Part shown: positions 18,587 through 26,570 of the stretch, piece after piece
Position numbering within the stretch: position 1 is the first letter of the stretch
Layout of the letters: each line of letters starts with the position of its first letter
DNA from: Qipengyuania seohaensis
GTDB lineage: Bacteria > Pseudomonadota > Alphaproteobacteria > Sphingomonadales > Sphingomonadaceae
Reading direction: 5' to 3'
NCBI RefSeq assembly: GCF_002795865.1
Contig: NZ_CP024920.1
Coordinates: 434,001 to 498,000 of the forward strand
DNA length: 64,000 nt
The notes under the pieces: generated by a model
Databases searched by the model: none
What the model was told of the DNA's origin: nothing
The model's input: only the letters and a program-made list of their open reading frames with translations
Translations under genes and position numbers: made by a program

Positions 18587-18875
18587 CGGCAAATAATCGC
18601 TCGATCCTGACCAGCCGCGCATCTTCCATCTCAAGGACGATGACCTCTGCATCGGACCGGCATCTGGCGTGATCGACATCGAATTCTGCTTCGATCGCTC
18701 CACAAATTTCTTGAAAACCGGCCCCGTCTGTCACGGCTTTCCAGATCACCACGCCAACTTCGTCGAGGCTGTAATAGATTTTGCGGGAAAGGTTGAGGAG
18801 TACCATGCCTGGACCAAGTCCCGCCGAAACGACATCGGGATCGGCATTGATGATCGTGCTGTCAGCTATCGGCAT
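18579..18875 (-). CDS. Leader-recognition protein, PqqD-like RRE (B1 protein)
   Basis: A 98-residue protein with the PqqD/RRE layout: VSAGLGPGMVLLNLSRKIYYSLDEVGVVIWKAV, with the short beta hairpin and helices that clamp leader peptides. In lasso pathways B1 binds the leader's Tyr-x2-Pro-x-Leu motif and delivers the precursor to B2. The precursor 60 bp upstream has exactly this motif. It is separated from the precursor by a small hairpin (18,884-18,898) and overlaps B2 by 8 nt. Confidence 0.92.
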   Translation of the reverse strand: MPIADSTIINADPDVVSAGLGPGMVLLNLSRKIYYSLDEVGVVIWKAVTDGAGFQEICGAIEAEFDVDHARCRSDAEVIVLEMEDARLVRIERLFADA

Positions 18876-18883
18876 TTCGCACC

Positions 18884-18898
18884 CTTTCGCAGCGAAAG
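18884..18898 (-). promoter_or_regulatory. Hairpin between precursor and B1 genes
   Basis: CTTTCG and CGAAAG form a six-base stem with a CAG loop in the 60-bp gap between the precursor stop and the B1 start. Hairpins in this place often lower transcription of the processing genes relative to the precursor or protect the precursor mRNA. There is no T run, so a full terminator is unlikely. Confidence 0.5.
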
Positions 18899-18935
18899 AG
18901 AGGCGGACAAGATTTACATTGCCCGCCCCTGCAGT

Positions 18936-19097
18936 TCAGGACATCCCGCCGTCGACGCCGCATGTCAGGTCGCCGAAAGGGGTTCCGGCGGGGAATGCAG
19001 CATCGAGCGCATCGGGGCAGCCGTTGGCCTGCGTAATGCGCTCGAAAGTGCCGACCTCGGTAAGGACGGGGGTTGAATAGGCTTTCTTCTCATTCAT
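18936..19097 (-). CDS. Lasso-peptide precursor (A protein), 53 residues
   Basis: I read this small gene from ATG 19097, preceded by AAGGAG nine bases upstream, to TGA at 18,936. The leader (1-23) has Tyr7, Pro10, Leu12, Gly16 and Thr22, fitting the lasso leader pattern Y-x2-P-x-L-x3-G-x5-T-x. Cleavage after Gln23 leaves a 30-residue core beginning ANGCPDALD, so Ala1 and Asp9 could close a nine-residue ring. Cys4 in the ring and Cys23 in the tail could form a disulfide, and the core ends GGMS. It is the first gene of the A-B1-B2-C-K-D operon. Ring size and core start are inferred. Confidence 0.9.
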   Translation of the reverse strand: MNEKKAYSTPVLTEVGTFERITQANGCPDALDAAFPAGTPFGDLTCGVDGGMS

Positions 19098-19284
19098 GTC
19101 GAAACTCCTTTTAATCGCTCTCGAAGTGAAAGGATTGGTCCGGCGAAAATGAACTTTTTCAGATGGTTAAGCAAAGGTTATCACGCCAATATTATTTGGC
19201 CATTCCAGTTTATAACCCAGGTTATTTTTGCCTGCAGTGATCGTGCCAACGGTGTCGGCAATGCGCATTCACGGCGGCAAATCC
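19098..19284. promoter_or_regulatory. Divergent control region of the lasso operon
   Basis: This AT-rich 187-bp gap lies between the precursor gene (minus) and the nucleotidyltransferase-like gene (plus). It contains a perfect palindrome ATAACC-CA-GGTTAT at 19,212-19,225 and two further GGTTA copies at 19,165-19,170 and 19,176-19,181. These may be sites for a regulator controlling both directions. No regulator gene is adjacent except the PAS histidine kinase at 20,796, which has no response regulator next to it. Confidence 0.5.
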
Positions 19285-20352
19285 ATGGTTATGAGCGAAC
19301 TCGATTTCATCGGAAATTGCGCGAGCGTGCTGATGAAAGGAAAGCGAAGTTCAGCCCGATCAGGAAGGGGGTTCATCGATCCGCAAATTGTCCTGCGTCT
19401 CTTGGCCGAAAACCGAATGATGACTGCGTGCGAAATCGCGACGGCACGGACAGGTAGCGCACCGTTTGAGGGATTTGCAGACGCATTCCTTTCAGCAAGA
19501 GGGCGCGCGATGCTCGTGAATTCTCAGAACATGGCGATGATGCGCCTTGCGCTGCCCGCATTGAGGTGCTCCAACATCGAACCGGTTCTCTTCAAGGGAC
19601 CGCTCGCACTTGCACAACTTTACGGCGATCTGTTCTTCCGCACCGCCAACGACATGGACATGCTGGTCCGTAAGGCACAGTTCGACGACGCGGTTTCCAC
19701 CCTCTTGTCTGTCGGATTCACCTTGCGGCCCGATTGCGGGAATGCATGGTGGCGGCAGTCGCTCGGGGAAGTCCATCTCCAGCACGTGGACTTCCCGCTT
19801 TGTACAATCGACTTGCATCACAAATTGCAGCAACCGGGCTGTCCCTCGCCAAAGAGGCCGGAAGAGATACACGACTTGGTTACACAGCTCAGTCTAGGAT
19901 CAGAGGTGGTACAAGGCTTTGGACCGGTCGGGAGCCTCCTTGTCGCAAGCCTCAACCTTGTGAAGGGGGTGATGGCTCACAAGTTTTCAGGAAAATATGC
20001 GCTCGATGTCGCGGTAGGGTTGAGCCGGCTCAGTGGGGCTGATCAGTCAAATTTGGAAGAGCTTTTGAAAAGGCAGGATCTGCTGGGCAGCTTCGGTTTT
20101 GCCGTCCAGCTGAGCGAAGCTGCATTCGATGTCGAGCTCGATTTCCCATCAAGCCCGCCGCAGTGGCAAAATACCGAGATGCGAATAATGGTTATCGATC
20201 CGGAAAACCCTTCGCTGAACTGGCCGCGCCGTCGGGAAATGCTTTGGCACATGACCCGGGACAGAGAAGGCTTATTCGGTGCACGACTGCGCTTTGCACA
20301 AGAAACTCTGAGAGCGCTTTCGGGCGAAGCCTTGCGCAAGGTCGGGGTATAG
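19285..20352 (+). CDS. Nucleotidyltransferase-family protein linked to the lasso cluster
   Basis: The protein is about 355 residues from ATG 19285; ATG at 19261 and 19291 are also in frame and no start has a strong ribosome-binding site. It matches the uncharacterised nucleotidyltransferase family (NTP_transf_5-like): LFKGPLALAQLYGDLFFRTANDMDMLV carries the two acidic metal-binding residues, and LHHKLQQPG follows. Genes of this family recur in lasso clusters with kinases, where their substrate is not settled; transfer of a nucleotide group to the peptide or a phosphate carrier is a guess. It is transcribed away from the precursor gene across a shared promoter region. Confidence 0.8.
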   Translation: MVMSELDFIGNCASVLMKGKRSSARSGRGFIDPQIVLRLLAENRMMTACEIATARTGSAPFEGFADAFLSARGRAMLVNSQNMAMMRLALPALRCSNIEPVLFKGPLALAQLYGDLFFRTANDMDMLVRKAQFDDAVSTLLSVGFTLRPDCGNAWWRQSLGEVHLQHVDFPLCTIDLHHKLQQPGCPSPKRPEEIHDLVTQLSLGSEVVQGFGPVGSLLVASLNLVKGVMAHKFSGKYALDVAVGLSRLSGADQSNLEELLKRQDLLGSFGFAVQLSEAAFDVELDFPSSPPQWQNTEMRIMVIDPENPSLNWPRRREMLWHMTRDREGLFGARLRFAQETLRALSGEALRKVGV

Positions 20353-20358
20353 CGGGGG

Positions 20359-20604
20359 CTACCGATTAACAGGCTCATCCCTTGTGTCGCTTTCCATTGA
20401 CAATGCATCGAACCGCGTCATTGCCATTTCTGGCAGACATTCCATCACACCGGGAATTTTTCGGTTCTCCTGCCACAAGGTACTGGGGCGAGCGCGCGCC
20501 AAATCCCTGGCGATGATTGCCGCTTGTCGATCACTTGCGGCCGTGAATTCGATCCTCTCCGGTCGGTCATGATGGAAGCTGGAGAAGCGGAGGATATACT
20601 GCAT
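20359..20604 (-). CDS. Small conserved protein, paralogue of the one at 31,903
   Basis: An 81-residue soluble protein with no signal peptide. QYILRFSSFHHDRPERIEFTAAS followed by an AAIIARDLA helix and LWQENRKI aligns by eye with RYVLEFDDDELGEPKRVEFTAES / LTMLEREAA / LWEDDKLL in the gene at 31,903. I recognise no domain. It lies convergent to the nucleotidyltransferase gene with six bases between stops. The repeated occurrence in one window supports that it is a real gene family. Confidence 0.6.
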   Translation of the reverse strand: MQYILRFSSFHHDRPERIEFTAASDRQAAIIARDLARARPSTLWQENRKIPGVMECLPEMAMTRFDALSMESDTRDEPVNR

Positions 20605-20795
20605 GGATGAGTCTTTCGCGAAACGGGTGATATCAAAGGGCCATCTAAGCAGACGCCCCGACCAGCGATTTCACTTATATTAGCCAACTCGATTTCTGAT
20701 CGTGTTGGCGCTTTACGCCCCCTCGGCAGCCGGAAACGCTGTATCCTGCTTTATGCCCGTGCTAATGCCGCTTCATGGGCTGGGTGGGCAACTAG

Positions 20796-21845
20796 ATGGA
20801 TACCGAAACGCAGGACCGACACGGCCTGACCTGGCAGGTAACGCCCGACCTTCTGGGTGTACTCAACGATTCCGGACTGTTCGAGGCAACCAATCCCGCG
20901 TGGGAAGCCACTCTGGGTTATGCCTCAAGCGAAATCGAAAACCGGCGCTTCTTCGATTTCATCCATCCGGAGGATGTCCAGCGTACGCAAGATGCGTTCG
21001 AAGCCATCCAGCAAGGCGAGCCGATTCTGAATTTTCGCAATCGGTATCGGCACAAGAGCGGCGAATACCGCTGGCTATCGTGGAACTGCGTGCCCGAGCG
21101 AGGCAAATTCTATTGCAGCGCTCGCGATGTCACCGAAGCAGTGGACGACCGCACGGCTCTGCGGAGCAGCGAAGACGAAGCCGCGCTGCGCGAACAATTC
21201 ATCGCGGTCCTGGGTCATGACTTGCGCAATCCTCTCGCGGCATTGAAGTCCGGCTATGCCTTGCTGGCCAAAGAAGAACTCAGCGCGCGTGGCCAGACTG
21301 TCATCGGCCATGGAACGGTAACGCTCAACCGCATGAGCCGCCTGATCGATGACCTGATGGACTTCGCACGGACCCGCTTGGGTAGCGGCCTGTCACTCGA
21401 CATCACTTCCGGAGAAAGGCTTGAAGTTGCCATCCGCGGAGTCATCCAGGAAATCCGCATCGTTAATCCGGACGTCTCGATACAATCCGAAATCCTGTTG
21501 ACCGACCCTGTACCTTGCGACGTTGCGCGCGTCTCGCAATTGCTGTCCAACCTCATAGCCAATGCCGTAACACATGGGGACATATCCTCTGTGATATCGG
21601 TTCGAGCGTACGAGAACGCGGACGAACTCCTTCTCGAGGTTGAAAACGGTGGCGACCAGATCGAACCGGCAGCTATGGCAAAGCTGTTCGAACCCTTCGT
21701 CCGCGAAGAGATCCGTCCATCACAGGAAGGGCTCGGCCTCGGCTTGTTCATCGCCTCCCAGATCGCCCAATCACATGGCGGCAAGTTGGCTGTTAACTCG
21801 GATCCGCAGAGTACGATCTTCACATTCCGCATGCCACGAGAGTGA
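20796..21845 (+). CDS. PAS-domain sensor histidine kinase
   Basis: This 349-residue cytoplasmic kinase has an N-terminal PAS domain (about 10-118: GVLNDSGLFEATNPAWEATLGY, FFDFIHPEDV, PAC part YRHKSGEYRWLSW), a HisKA dimerisation domain with the phospho-acceptor His in LGHDLRNPLAAL, and an HATPase with N-box SNLIANAVTHG, and G-boxes in EGLGLGLFIA. It has no membrane segments and no receiver domain, and no response regulator gene is nearby, so its partner is unknown. It is an orphan between the lasso cluster and the ExoM-like gene and might control either; that is a guess. Confidence 0.88.
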   Translation: MDTETQDRHGLTWQVTPDLLGVLNDSGLFEATNPAWEATLGYASSEIENRRFFDFIHPEDVQRTQDAFEAIQQGEPILNFRNRYRHKSGEYRWLSWNCVPERGKFYCSARDVTEAVDDRTALRSSEDEAALREQFIAVLGHDLRNPLAALKSGYALLAKEELSARGQTVIGHGTVTLNRMSRLIDDLMDFARTRLGSGLSLDITSGERLEVAIRGVIQEIRIVNPDVSIQSEILLTDPVPCDVARVSQLLSNLIANAVTHGDISSVISVRAYENADELLLEVENGGDQIEPAAMAKLFEPFVREEIRPSQEGLGLGLFIASQIAQSHGGKLAVNSDPQSTIFTFRMPRE

Positions 21846-21934
21846 AATCTCAGTCGCCCGCCTGATCGTATTCGAGCATCGAATGCTAACCCAGGTGGTA
21901 TACTGGCGTTGCTTTTTGTCGCACCACTCGAGGC

Positions 21935-22867
21935 ATGACGATAGAGCTTCGAGCCGCAAGCCACCCTTCCGTTTTGGAACCTAGAATTTCCGTCGGCATT
22001 TGCACGTTCCAGAGAATCAGCGTCTCCGATACGCTCCGCTCAATCTCGCAACTCGATAAAGGTCTGGTTCCGGTCGAGATCCTGATTGCAGATAATGACA
22101 AAACCGAAAAAGCGCGCCTCAGGATTGAAACGGCCGGTCACCATTTCAAGCTTCCCGTGCGCTACATTCACGCTCCTGCTGGGAACATCTCGGTCGCCCG
22201 CAATGCCTGCCTTGATGCCTGCCAGACCCGCTGGCTCGCCTTCATCGACGATGATGAAACAGCTCGGCCCGACTGGCTGTTCCACCTGGCTGAGTTTCGA
22301 TCCGGGTCTCACGCTATAATTGGTCGATCACAGGCGATCTATTCGCCGGAATTACCCGATTGGGTTGCCGTCTGCGATTTCCATTCCAATCGGATCGAAG
22401 GAAATCCTGCTAATGCCTATACTTCCAACGCACTCATCGACGCAGAGTTTGTCAAATCCATCGGTTTGCGTTTCGATCTTGGCCTGGGCGTTACCGGCGG
22501 CGAAGATACGATGTTTTTCCGCCAATTGGAGAAAGCGGGCGGGCGGATCGTCTACCAACCGAAATCCGTAGTCGACGAGCCCGTCCCTCCACACCGGGCG
22601 ACAATGCGCTGGGTACTGAGGCGCTCCTTTCGGTCGGGGCAAACCCACACGAAAGTCACCCAGCAAATAGGATATGAGCGGCTTGGCCTTGTAGCTTGTT
22701 CTGCAATTCTCAAGTCGTTGATGTGTTTCCTGGTCAGCGCGATCGGCTTCATCCGTCTCGATCTTGGTAGGAAGTGGCTGCAAAGAGCGTTCCTTCACGC
22801 CGGGGTCGTATGGCAAGCTCTCGGTCTCGTTTCGGTAAGTGAATACCGCAATCCCGCGACGAACTGA
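21935..22867 (+). CDS. Glycosyltransferase family 2, ExoM-like
   Basis: A 310-residue GT2 enzyme. ISVGICTFQRISVSDTLRSI at the start, AGNISVARNACLDACQTRWLAFIDDDE with the metal-binding DDD, and VTGGEDTMFFRQLEKAGGRI are the typical steps of succinoglycan ExoM-type transferases. Near the C-terminus a hydrophobic stretch (ILKSLMCFLVSAIGF) suggests membrane contact. It lies apart from the main polysaccharide block with the lasso operon between, suggesting that the lasso genes sit within a formerly continuous exopolysaccharide locus. Confidence 0.86.
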   Translation: MTIELRAASHPSVLEPRISVGICTFQRISVSDTLRSISQLDKGLVPVEILIADNDKTEKARLRIETAGHHFKLPVRYIHAPAGNISVARNACLDACQTRWLAFIDDDETARPDWLFHLAEFRSGSHAIIGRSQAIYSPELPDWVAVCDFHSNRIEGNPANAYTSNALIDAEFVKSIGLRFDLGLGVTGGEDTMFFRQLEKAGGRIVYQPKSVVDEPVPPHRATMRWVLRRSFRSGQTHTKVTQQIGYERLGLVACSAILKSLMCFLVSAIGFIRLDLGRKWLQRAFLHAGVVWQALGLVSVSEYRNPATN

Positions 22868-22990
22868 TACCGGGGCTCAATTGGGCACCATTGAAACCGG
22901 GATTTTTCCAGCCGCTCTCTCCGAATCGTGGAAGAAAGGGGCAATCGCAACCGAAGAAGCCCAGAAGTCATTGAGAGACGTTCATCATAT

Positions 22991-23800
22991 ATGACCTTTC
23001 ACCAAACGCGCTCAGGCCACGGCCAGCCTCTCCTGCTTGTTCACGGCCTTGGCGGAAGCATTCGATCATGGGATCCAATCTCTCCGACGCTTTCGCGAAG
23101 CAGGGAAGTCATTGCCTTGGACCTCCCCGGTCACGGGAGGACGCCCGAAGAGCGCGACAGTGGCACGTTCGACGGGCTGGCGTGCAGCTTGGCCGATTGG
23201 CTTGACGCCGAACAGCTTGACGGCATCGATATGGTGGGAAGTTCGATGGGCGCACGGCTGGTGCGCGAAATGGCGCGACGCGGAAAGGCCGGTAGAGTCG
23301 TCGCGCTTGATCCGGGCGGCTTCTGGAAAGGGTGGGAGCGTACTTTTTTCCGAACTACCATAACCGCATCGATCGCCCTGGTCCGCGCATTGCGGCCAGC
23401 TCTCCCGGCCATCACCAGAAATGTCGCAGGTCGAACTGCGCTCATGATCCAACTTTCCGCAAGGCCGTGGGCGCTAGATCCTGCTTTCCTGTGCCAGGAA
23501 TTGGAGGCATTGGCAGATACGCGGACAATTCGTTCGCTTGTCGCCGATCTCGCGACGGGAGCGGCCCAAGAGGGCACCCCAGATACGTCAAAACCCGTCG
23601 TGATCGGCTGGGGGCGCAAGGATCGGCTGTGCTTACCGCGACAAGCGTGCCGTGCGATGTCGGCGTTTCCAAATGCTGCGATGCATTGGTTTGAGGATAG
23701 CGGGCACTTTCCCATGTGGGATCAGCCGGCAGAAACGACCGAACTGATCTTGGGCGACAAGGGTATTTCGCACACTCCTGACGAGCTCACTAAATGCTGA
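22991..23800 (+). CDS. Alpha/beta hydrolase
   Basis: From ATG 22991 the protein is 269 residues; a start at 22928 would add a basic 21-residue tail with no supporting homology that I can see. It shows the hydrolase fold: oxyanion region LLVHGLGGSIRSW, nucleophile elbow GSSMGA with Ser, a late acid in WGRKDRLC and catalytic His in DSGHFPMWDQP. Substrate cannot be told. It follows the ExoM-like gene by 123 bp on the same strand and may be cotranscribed. It could be an esterase acting on acyl groups, but that is a guess. Confidence 0.82.
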   Translation: MTFHQTRSGHGQPLLLVHGLGGSIRSWDPISPTLSRSREVIALDLPGHGRTPEERDSGTFDGLACSLADWLDAEQLDGIDMVGSSMGARLVREMARRGKAGRVVALDPGGFWKGWERTFFRTTITASIALVRALRPALPAITRNVAGRTALMIQLSARPWALDPAFLCQELEALADTRTIRSLVADLATGAAQEGTPDTSKPVVIGWGRKDRLCLPRQACRAMSAFPNAAMHWFEDSGHFPMWDQPAETTELILGDKGISHTPDELTKC

Positions 23801-24109
23801 CCAGTCAAAAGGCTTGAGTCTTGGACTGCGCCCGCCATGAAAAGTCTTGATCAAGCGGTTGAGGGGGCGCCAAAAAATTCATCCTTTGGCTCAGCTTCGC
23901 GGTTGGGGGGTATCGCCTGATTCAATCAAAGCTGGAAATACCCGTAGGATAGTCCCGCGAAGGCTAAGGCTTTAGTCATCCAATTGCGTACGCATACGGC
24001 TCGAATCGAACCCGCGCGATGGAATGAGCGTCTGTGATTTCAATCAGTGATATAGGTCGAAAATCCGGACCCATGCGAACACAAGCGACCCTATGCGAAC
24101 GCTATTTCC
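23801..24109. other. Gene-free stretch resembling the integrase-side arm of an island
   Basis: No gene seen. Two copies of ATGCGAAC occur near 24,074-24,102, and GGGGGGTATCGCC occurs near 23,906. The true integrase end of the island has the same items in the same order before its 17-bp core: GGGGGTATCGCT at the integrase start (about 57,510) and ATGCGAACCCATGCG at about 57,662. The distances to the core are similar (roughly 205 and 180 bp). This may be the remnant of a second element that used the same tRNA. Confidence 0.45.
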
Positions 24110-24126
24110 TGGTAGCGGAGGAGGGA
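24110..24126 (+). repeat. Island attachment-site repeat, distal copy
   Basis: TGGTAGCGGAGGAGGGA (17 bp) is identical to 57,687-57,703, the 3' end of the tRNA-Met gene including its CCA. Identity stops at both ends. A direct repeat of the tRNA end is the usual scar of tRNA-targeting tyrosine integrases, so this marks the left boundary of the island. Confidence 0.88.
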
Positions 24127-24488
24127 TATGTCGCAAGCACTTATCTAATTGTTTCTCCTCATTTATTTTAGCTCAGATCCAGAAAATACCCCCAGCGATC
24201 CCCCGGAAGCCGGCATTTGCGACAGGCCGTTGCAACAGCGCGATTGACCGATCAAGCGCGTGTCGAGCGCCTTTATGGTCGCGCTCTGAATGGCAGAGAC
24301 TGAGGCTGTAAGCGGACGATCCGCTAGTGGTTTCTTCTGTCGGAAGTTGCCTGTCCGCAAACGACTCCGTTGCGGACGCTCCGGTAAGGGGCTGGTGCCT
24401 CAGAGGCCCGGTGGTTCTCTCGCCTTAAGATGCCTAGGCCGGCATGAGTTTTTAAGGAACCCGCCTAGTAGCCAGCCATTGAAGAGCC
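24127..24488. other. Gene-free left end of the island
   Basis: I see no supported gene in these 362 bp. AAAATACCCCCA near 24,184 also occurs near the integrase end (about 57,551), and may be an integrase arm site. The rest presumably holds the promoter of the EcsC-family gene. Confidence 0.5.
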
Positions 24489-25214
24489 ATGGACATTCAG
24501 CAAGACCAACAGAAATTCCGCGACAGCAAACCTTCCCGTCTTGGACGAGGAATCGAGCGGTTGACCCACCCATTTGGCAAGGCGCTAGCTTCCGTCGTGC
24601 CGAAAAGTCTTATCGAAGCTGTATTGAAAGGTCTCGACAGCGCGATTGCAGCTCCGCAGCTCGTTCGCTTCGATCATGATACGACCGACATCGCCGCAGC
24701 ACACCGTGCAGCTAACAAAGTAGCCCGTGCGGCACGAGTCATTAGTGCGACCACTGGCGCAGCCGCAGGTTTGGGCGGCGCGCTTTCGATGAGTGCGGAT
24801 ATCCCTGCAACCATCGGCATCGCCTTGCGCACCATTCGGGATACCGGACGCGCATACGGGTTCGAAGGTGAAGGTGCCGCTGAAAAATTGTTTCGGCTAC
24901 AGGTTTTGGAGCTAGCCGCGCTCGATGATCCGGAGGAACGTGAGGCGCACATCGCCGATTTGGAAGCAGGCATTGGCGATCAAGGTCAACTGATTCACGC
25001 TGATCACGAACATATCACCCCGATTGTTGACCAAGCGGTTGAGCGCGTGTCGCGAGCTATTGCGTTTGCGAGCTTCCGCAGCCGAGCCGGCATGATCGTT
25101 CCAATGATCGGATCGGTAGTAGGCGGTGTAGTAAACTCTTCTTTCCAAAATGATGTCGGCAAAGCTGCACGGTTTGCCTTCCAAGCAAGGCATCTAGTTG
25201 CAAATGAGCAGTGA
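24489..25214 (+). CDS. EcsC-family protein, last residues replaced by an IS insertion
   Basis: This 241-residue protein belongs to the EcsC family, whose role is not clear; members are often membrane-associated. Visible features are LIEAVLKGLDSAIAAP, the glycine/alanine-rich SATTGAAAGLGGALSMSADIPATIGIALRTI (about 87-117) and the late segment FASFRSRAGMIVPMIGSVVGGVVNSSF. The stop codon TGA (25,212-25,214) is the first three bases of an IS3-family element. Before insertion the frame would have read on for Pro-Pro-Ala and a TAA, now found right of the element at 26,440-26,451, so only three residues were lost and it is probably still functional. Confidence 0.87.
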   Translation: MDIQQDQQKFRDSKPSRLGRGIERLTHPFGKALASVVPKSLIEAVLKGLDSAIAAPQLVRFDHDTTDIAAAHRAANKVARAARVISATTGAAAGLGGALSMSADIPATIGIALRTIRDTGRAYGFEGEGAAEKLFRLQVLELAALDDPEEREAHIADLEAGIGDQGQLIHADHEHITPIVDQAVERVSRAIAFASFRSRAGMIVPMIGSVVGGVVNSSFQNDVGKAARFAFQARHLVANEQ

Positions 25215-25272
25215 CGTGCTCCCCTGAAACTCCGCCAGTCTGAGCTAGAGTCCTTCATGAAGGAGGACGGCG

Positions 25273-25539
25273 ATGAAGCGCAGCAGGTTTACCGAGGAGC
25301 AGATCATAGCGATCCTGCGGGAGCAGGAGGCTGGATCGACGACGGCGGACGTTTGCCGCAAGCACGGCGTGAGCGGTGCGACGTTCTATAAATGGAAGGC
25401 TACCTATGGCGGCATGGACGTGTCGCAGGCGCGCAAACTGAAGATGCTTGAGAGCGAGAATGGCCGGCTGAAGCGGTTGCTGGCAGACGCCATGCTCGAC
25501 AACGCGGTGCTCAAAGAGGTGGCGTCAAAAAACTGGTGA
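25273..25539 (+). CDS. IS3-family transposase OrfA
   Basis: This 88-residue protein has an N-terminal helix-turn-helix of the transposase-8 type: [44 protein letters not shown], then a leucine-zipper-like helix ([26 protein letters not shown]). It binds the element's inverted repeats and is fused to OrfB by programmed -1 frameshifting in IS3 elements. The stop overlaps the OrfB start as GTGA. It is intact. Confidence 0.95.
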   Translation: MKRSRFTEEQIIAILREQEAGSTTADVCRKHGVSGATFYKWKATYGGMDVSQARKLKMLESENGRLKRLLADAMLDNAVLKEVASKNW

Positions 25540-26399
25540 GGCCTGCCGCTCAGCGCGGGGCAGTCGAGCATGTTCGACTGCTCTTCGAGATCAGCGAGCG
25601 TCGGGCCTGTTCCATTCTTGGCGTTGATCGATCGTCGATGCGCTATGCGCATCGGCGTGGTGATGATGGCGACCTTCGGTCGCGTCTTCGTGAGATCGCG
25701 CTTGAACGTCGCCGGTTCGGCTATCGGCGGCTTGGGATCATGCTCGCCCGTGAGGGCATCGTGATGAACCACAAGAAGCTGCTGCGACTGTATCGCGAGG
25801 AGAACCTGCGTGTGCGGCGTCGCCGGGGCCGCAAGCGTGCGATGGGCACGCGGGCACCGATGACGTTGCCGCAGCGTCCGAACCAGCGCTGGAGCCTGGA
25901 CTTCGTCAGCGACACGCTGGTGTGTAGCAGGCGCATCCGCATCCTTGCGGTGGTCGACGACTTCACGCGGGAGAATCTCGCACTGGTGGTCGATACGTCG
26001 CTGTCGGGCGATCGTGTGGCGCGCGAGCTCGATGCGATCATCGCCGTTCGGGGCAAGCCGCTGATGATCGTGAGCGACAACGGAACGGAGCTGACCAGTC
26101 TGGCGATCCTGCGCTGGGCGCAGGATCGGCGGATCGAATGGCACTACATCGCGCCCGGCAAGCCGCAGCAGAACGGCTTCGTCGAAAGCTTCAATGGCCG
26201 CTTGCGCGACGAGTGCCTGAACGAAACGCTGTTCGCATCACTGAGCCACGCCCGATCGGTGCTGCGAGCATGGCGCGACGACTACAATCATGTGCGGCCG
26301 CATAGCGGGATAGGCGGGCTGACGCCCGCCGAAGTTGCCAGGCAGGTTGCACAACCCCACCCGCCAGGGGACCCTGGCAACCCCGGACTCTACTTATGA
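25536..26399 (+). CDS. IS3-family transposase OrfB (DDE integrase)
   Basis: A full-length 287-residue catalytic subunit: HTH_21 region ([16 protein letters not shown]), then an rve integrase core with [11 protein letters not shown] (first Asp), VSDNGTEL (second Asp) and [20 protein letters not shown] (Glu), and [15 protein letters not shown] near the end. The acidic triad is complete, so the element may be active. Translation starts from GTG or by frameshift from orfA. Confidence 0.95.
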   Translation: MRPAAQRGAVEHVRLLFEISERRACSILGVDRSSMRYAHRRGDDGDLRSRLREIALERRRFGYRRLGIMLAREGIVMNHKKLLRLYREENLRVRRRRGRKRAMGTRAPMTLPQRPNQRWSLDFVSDTLVCSRRIRILAVVDDFTRENLALVVDTSLSGDRVARELDAIIAVRGKPLMIVSDNGTELTSLAILRWAQDRRIEWHYIAPGKPQQNGFVESFNGRLRDECLNETLFASLSHARSVLRAWRDDYNHVRPHSGIGGLTPAEVARQVAQPHPPGDPGNPGLYL

Positions 26400-26570
26400 G
26401 TGGAGGAGAAAAGGGGAGCACGTCAGAGCACGTCAGCAGCCGCCCGCCTAATCCTTTTTCAATCAAATTGCTTGGTTCCGAGCCACTCTCAACGTACATT
26501 AGAATGTCGGTGGGGTTTGCTAGTCGGGGAGAACCTTAGCTTGCCGAGAGATTAGTGGGCCAATGGGGAA

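Larger units (their letters stand above)
25212..26435 (+). mobile_element. IS3-family insertion sequence (IS407-like), complete
   Basis: The element carries orfA and orfB with a GTGA overlap. The left end TGACGTGCTCCCCT is the inverted copy of AGGGGAGCACGTCA at the right end (26,412-26,425), and the last ten bases GAGCACGTCA are repeated once more (26,426-26,435). With the outer copy as the end, both flanks read GCAG (25,208-25,211 and 26,436-26,439), a 4-bp target duplication as expected for this group. It interrupts the end of the EcsC-family gene. Confidence 0.88.

Noticed and set aside
20605..20795. Second lasso precursor near the histidine kinase
   Set aside because: No frame in this gap has the leader motif Y-x2-P-x-L or a Gly/Ala start with Asp or Glu at position 7-9.
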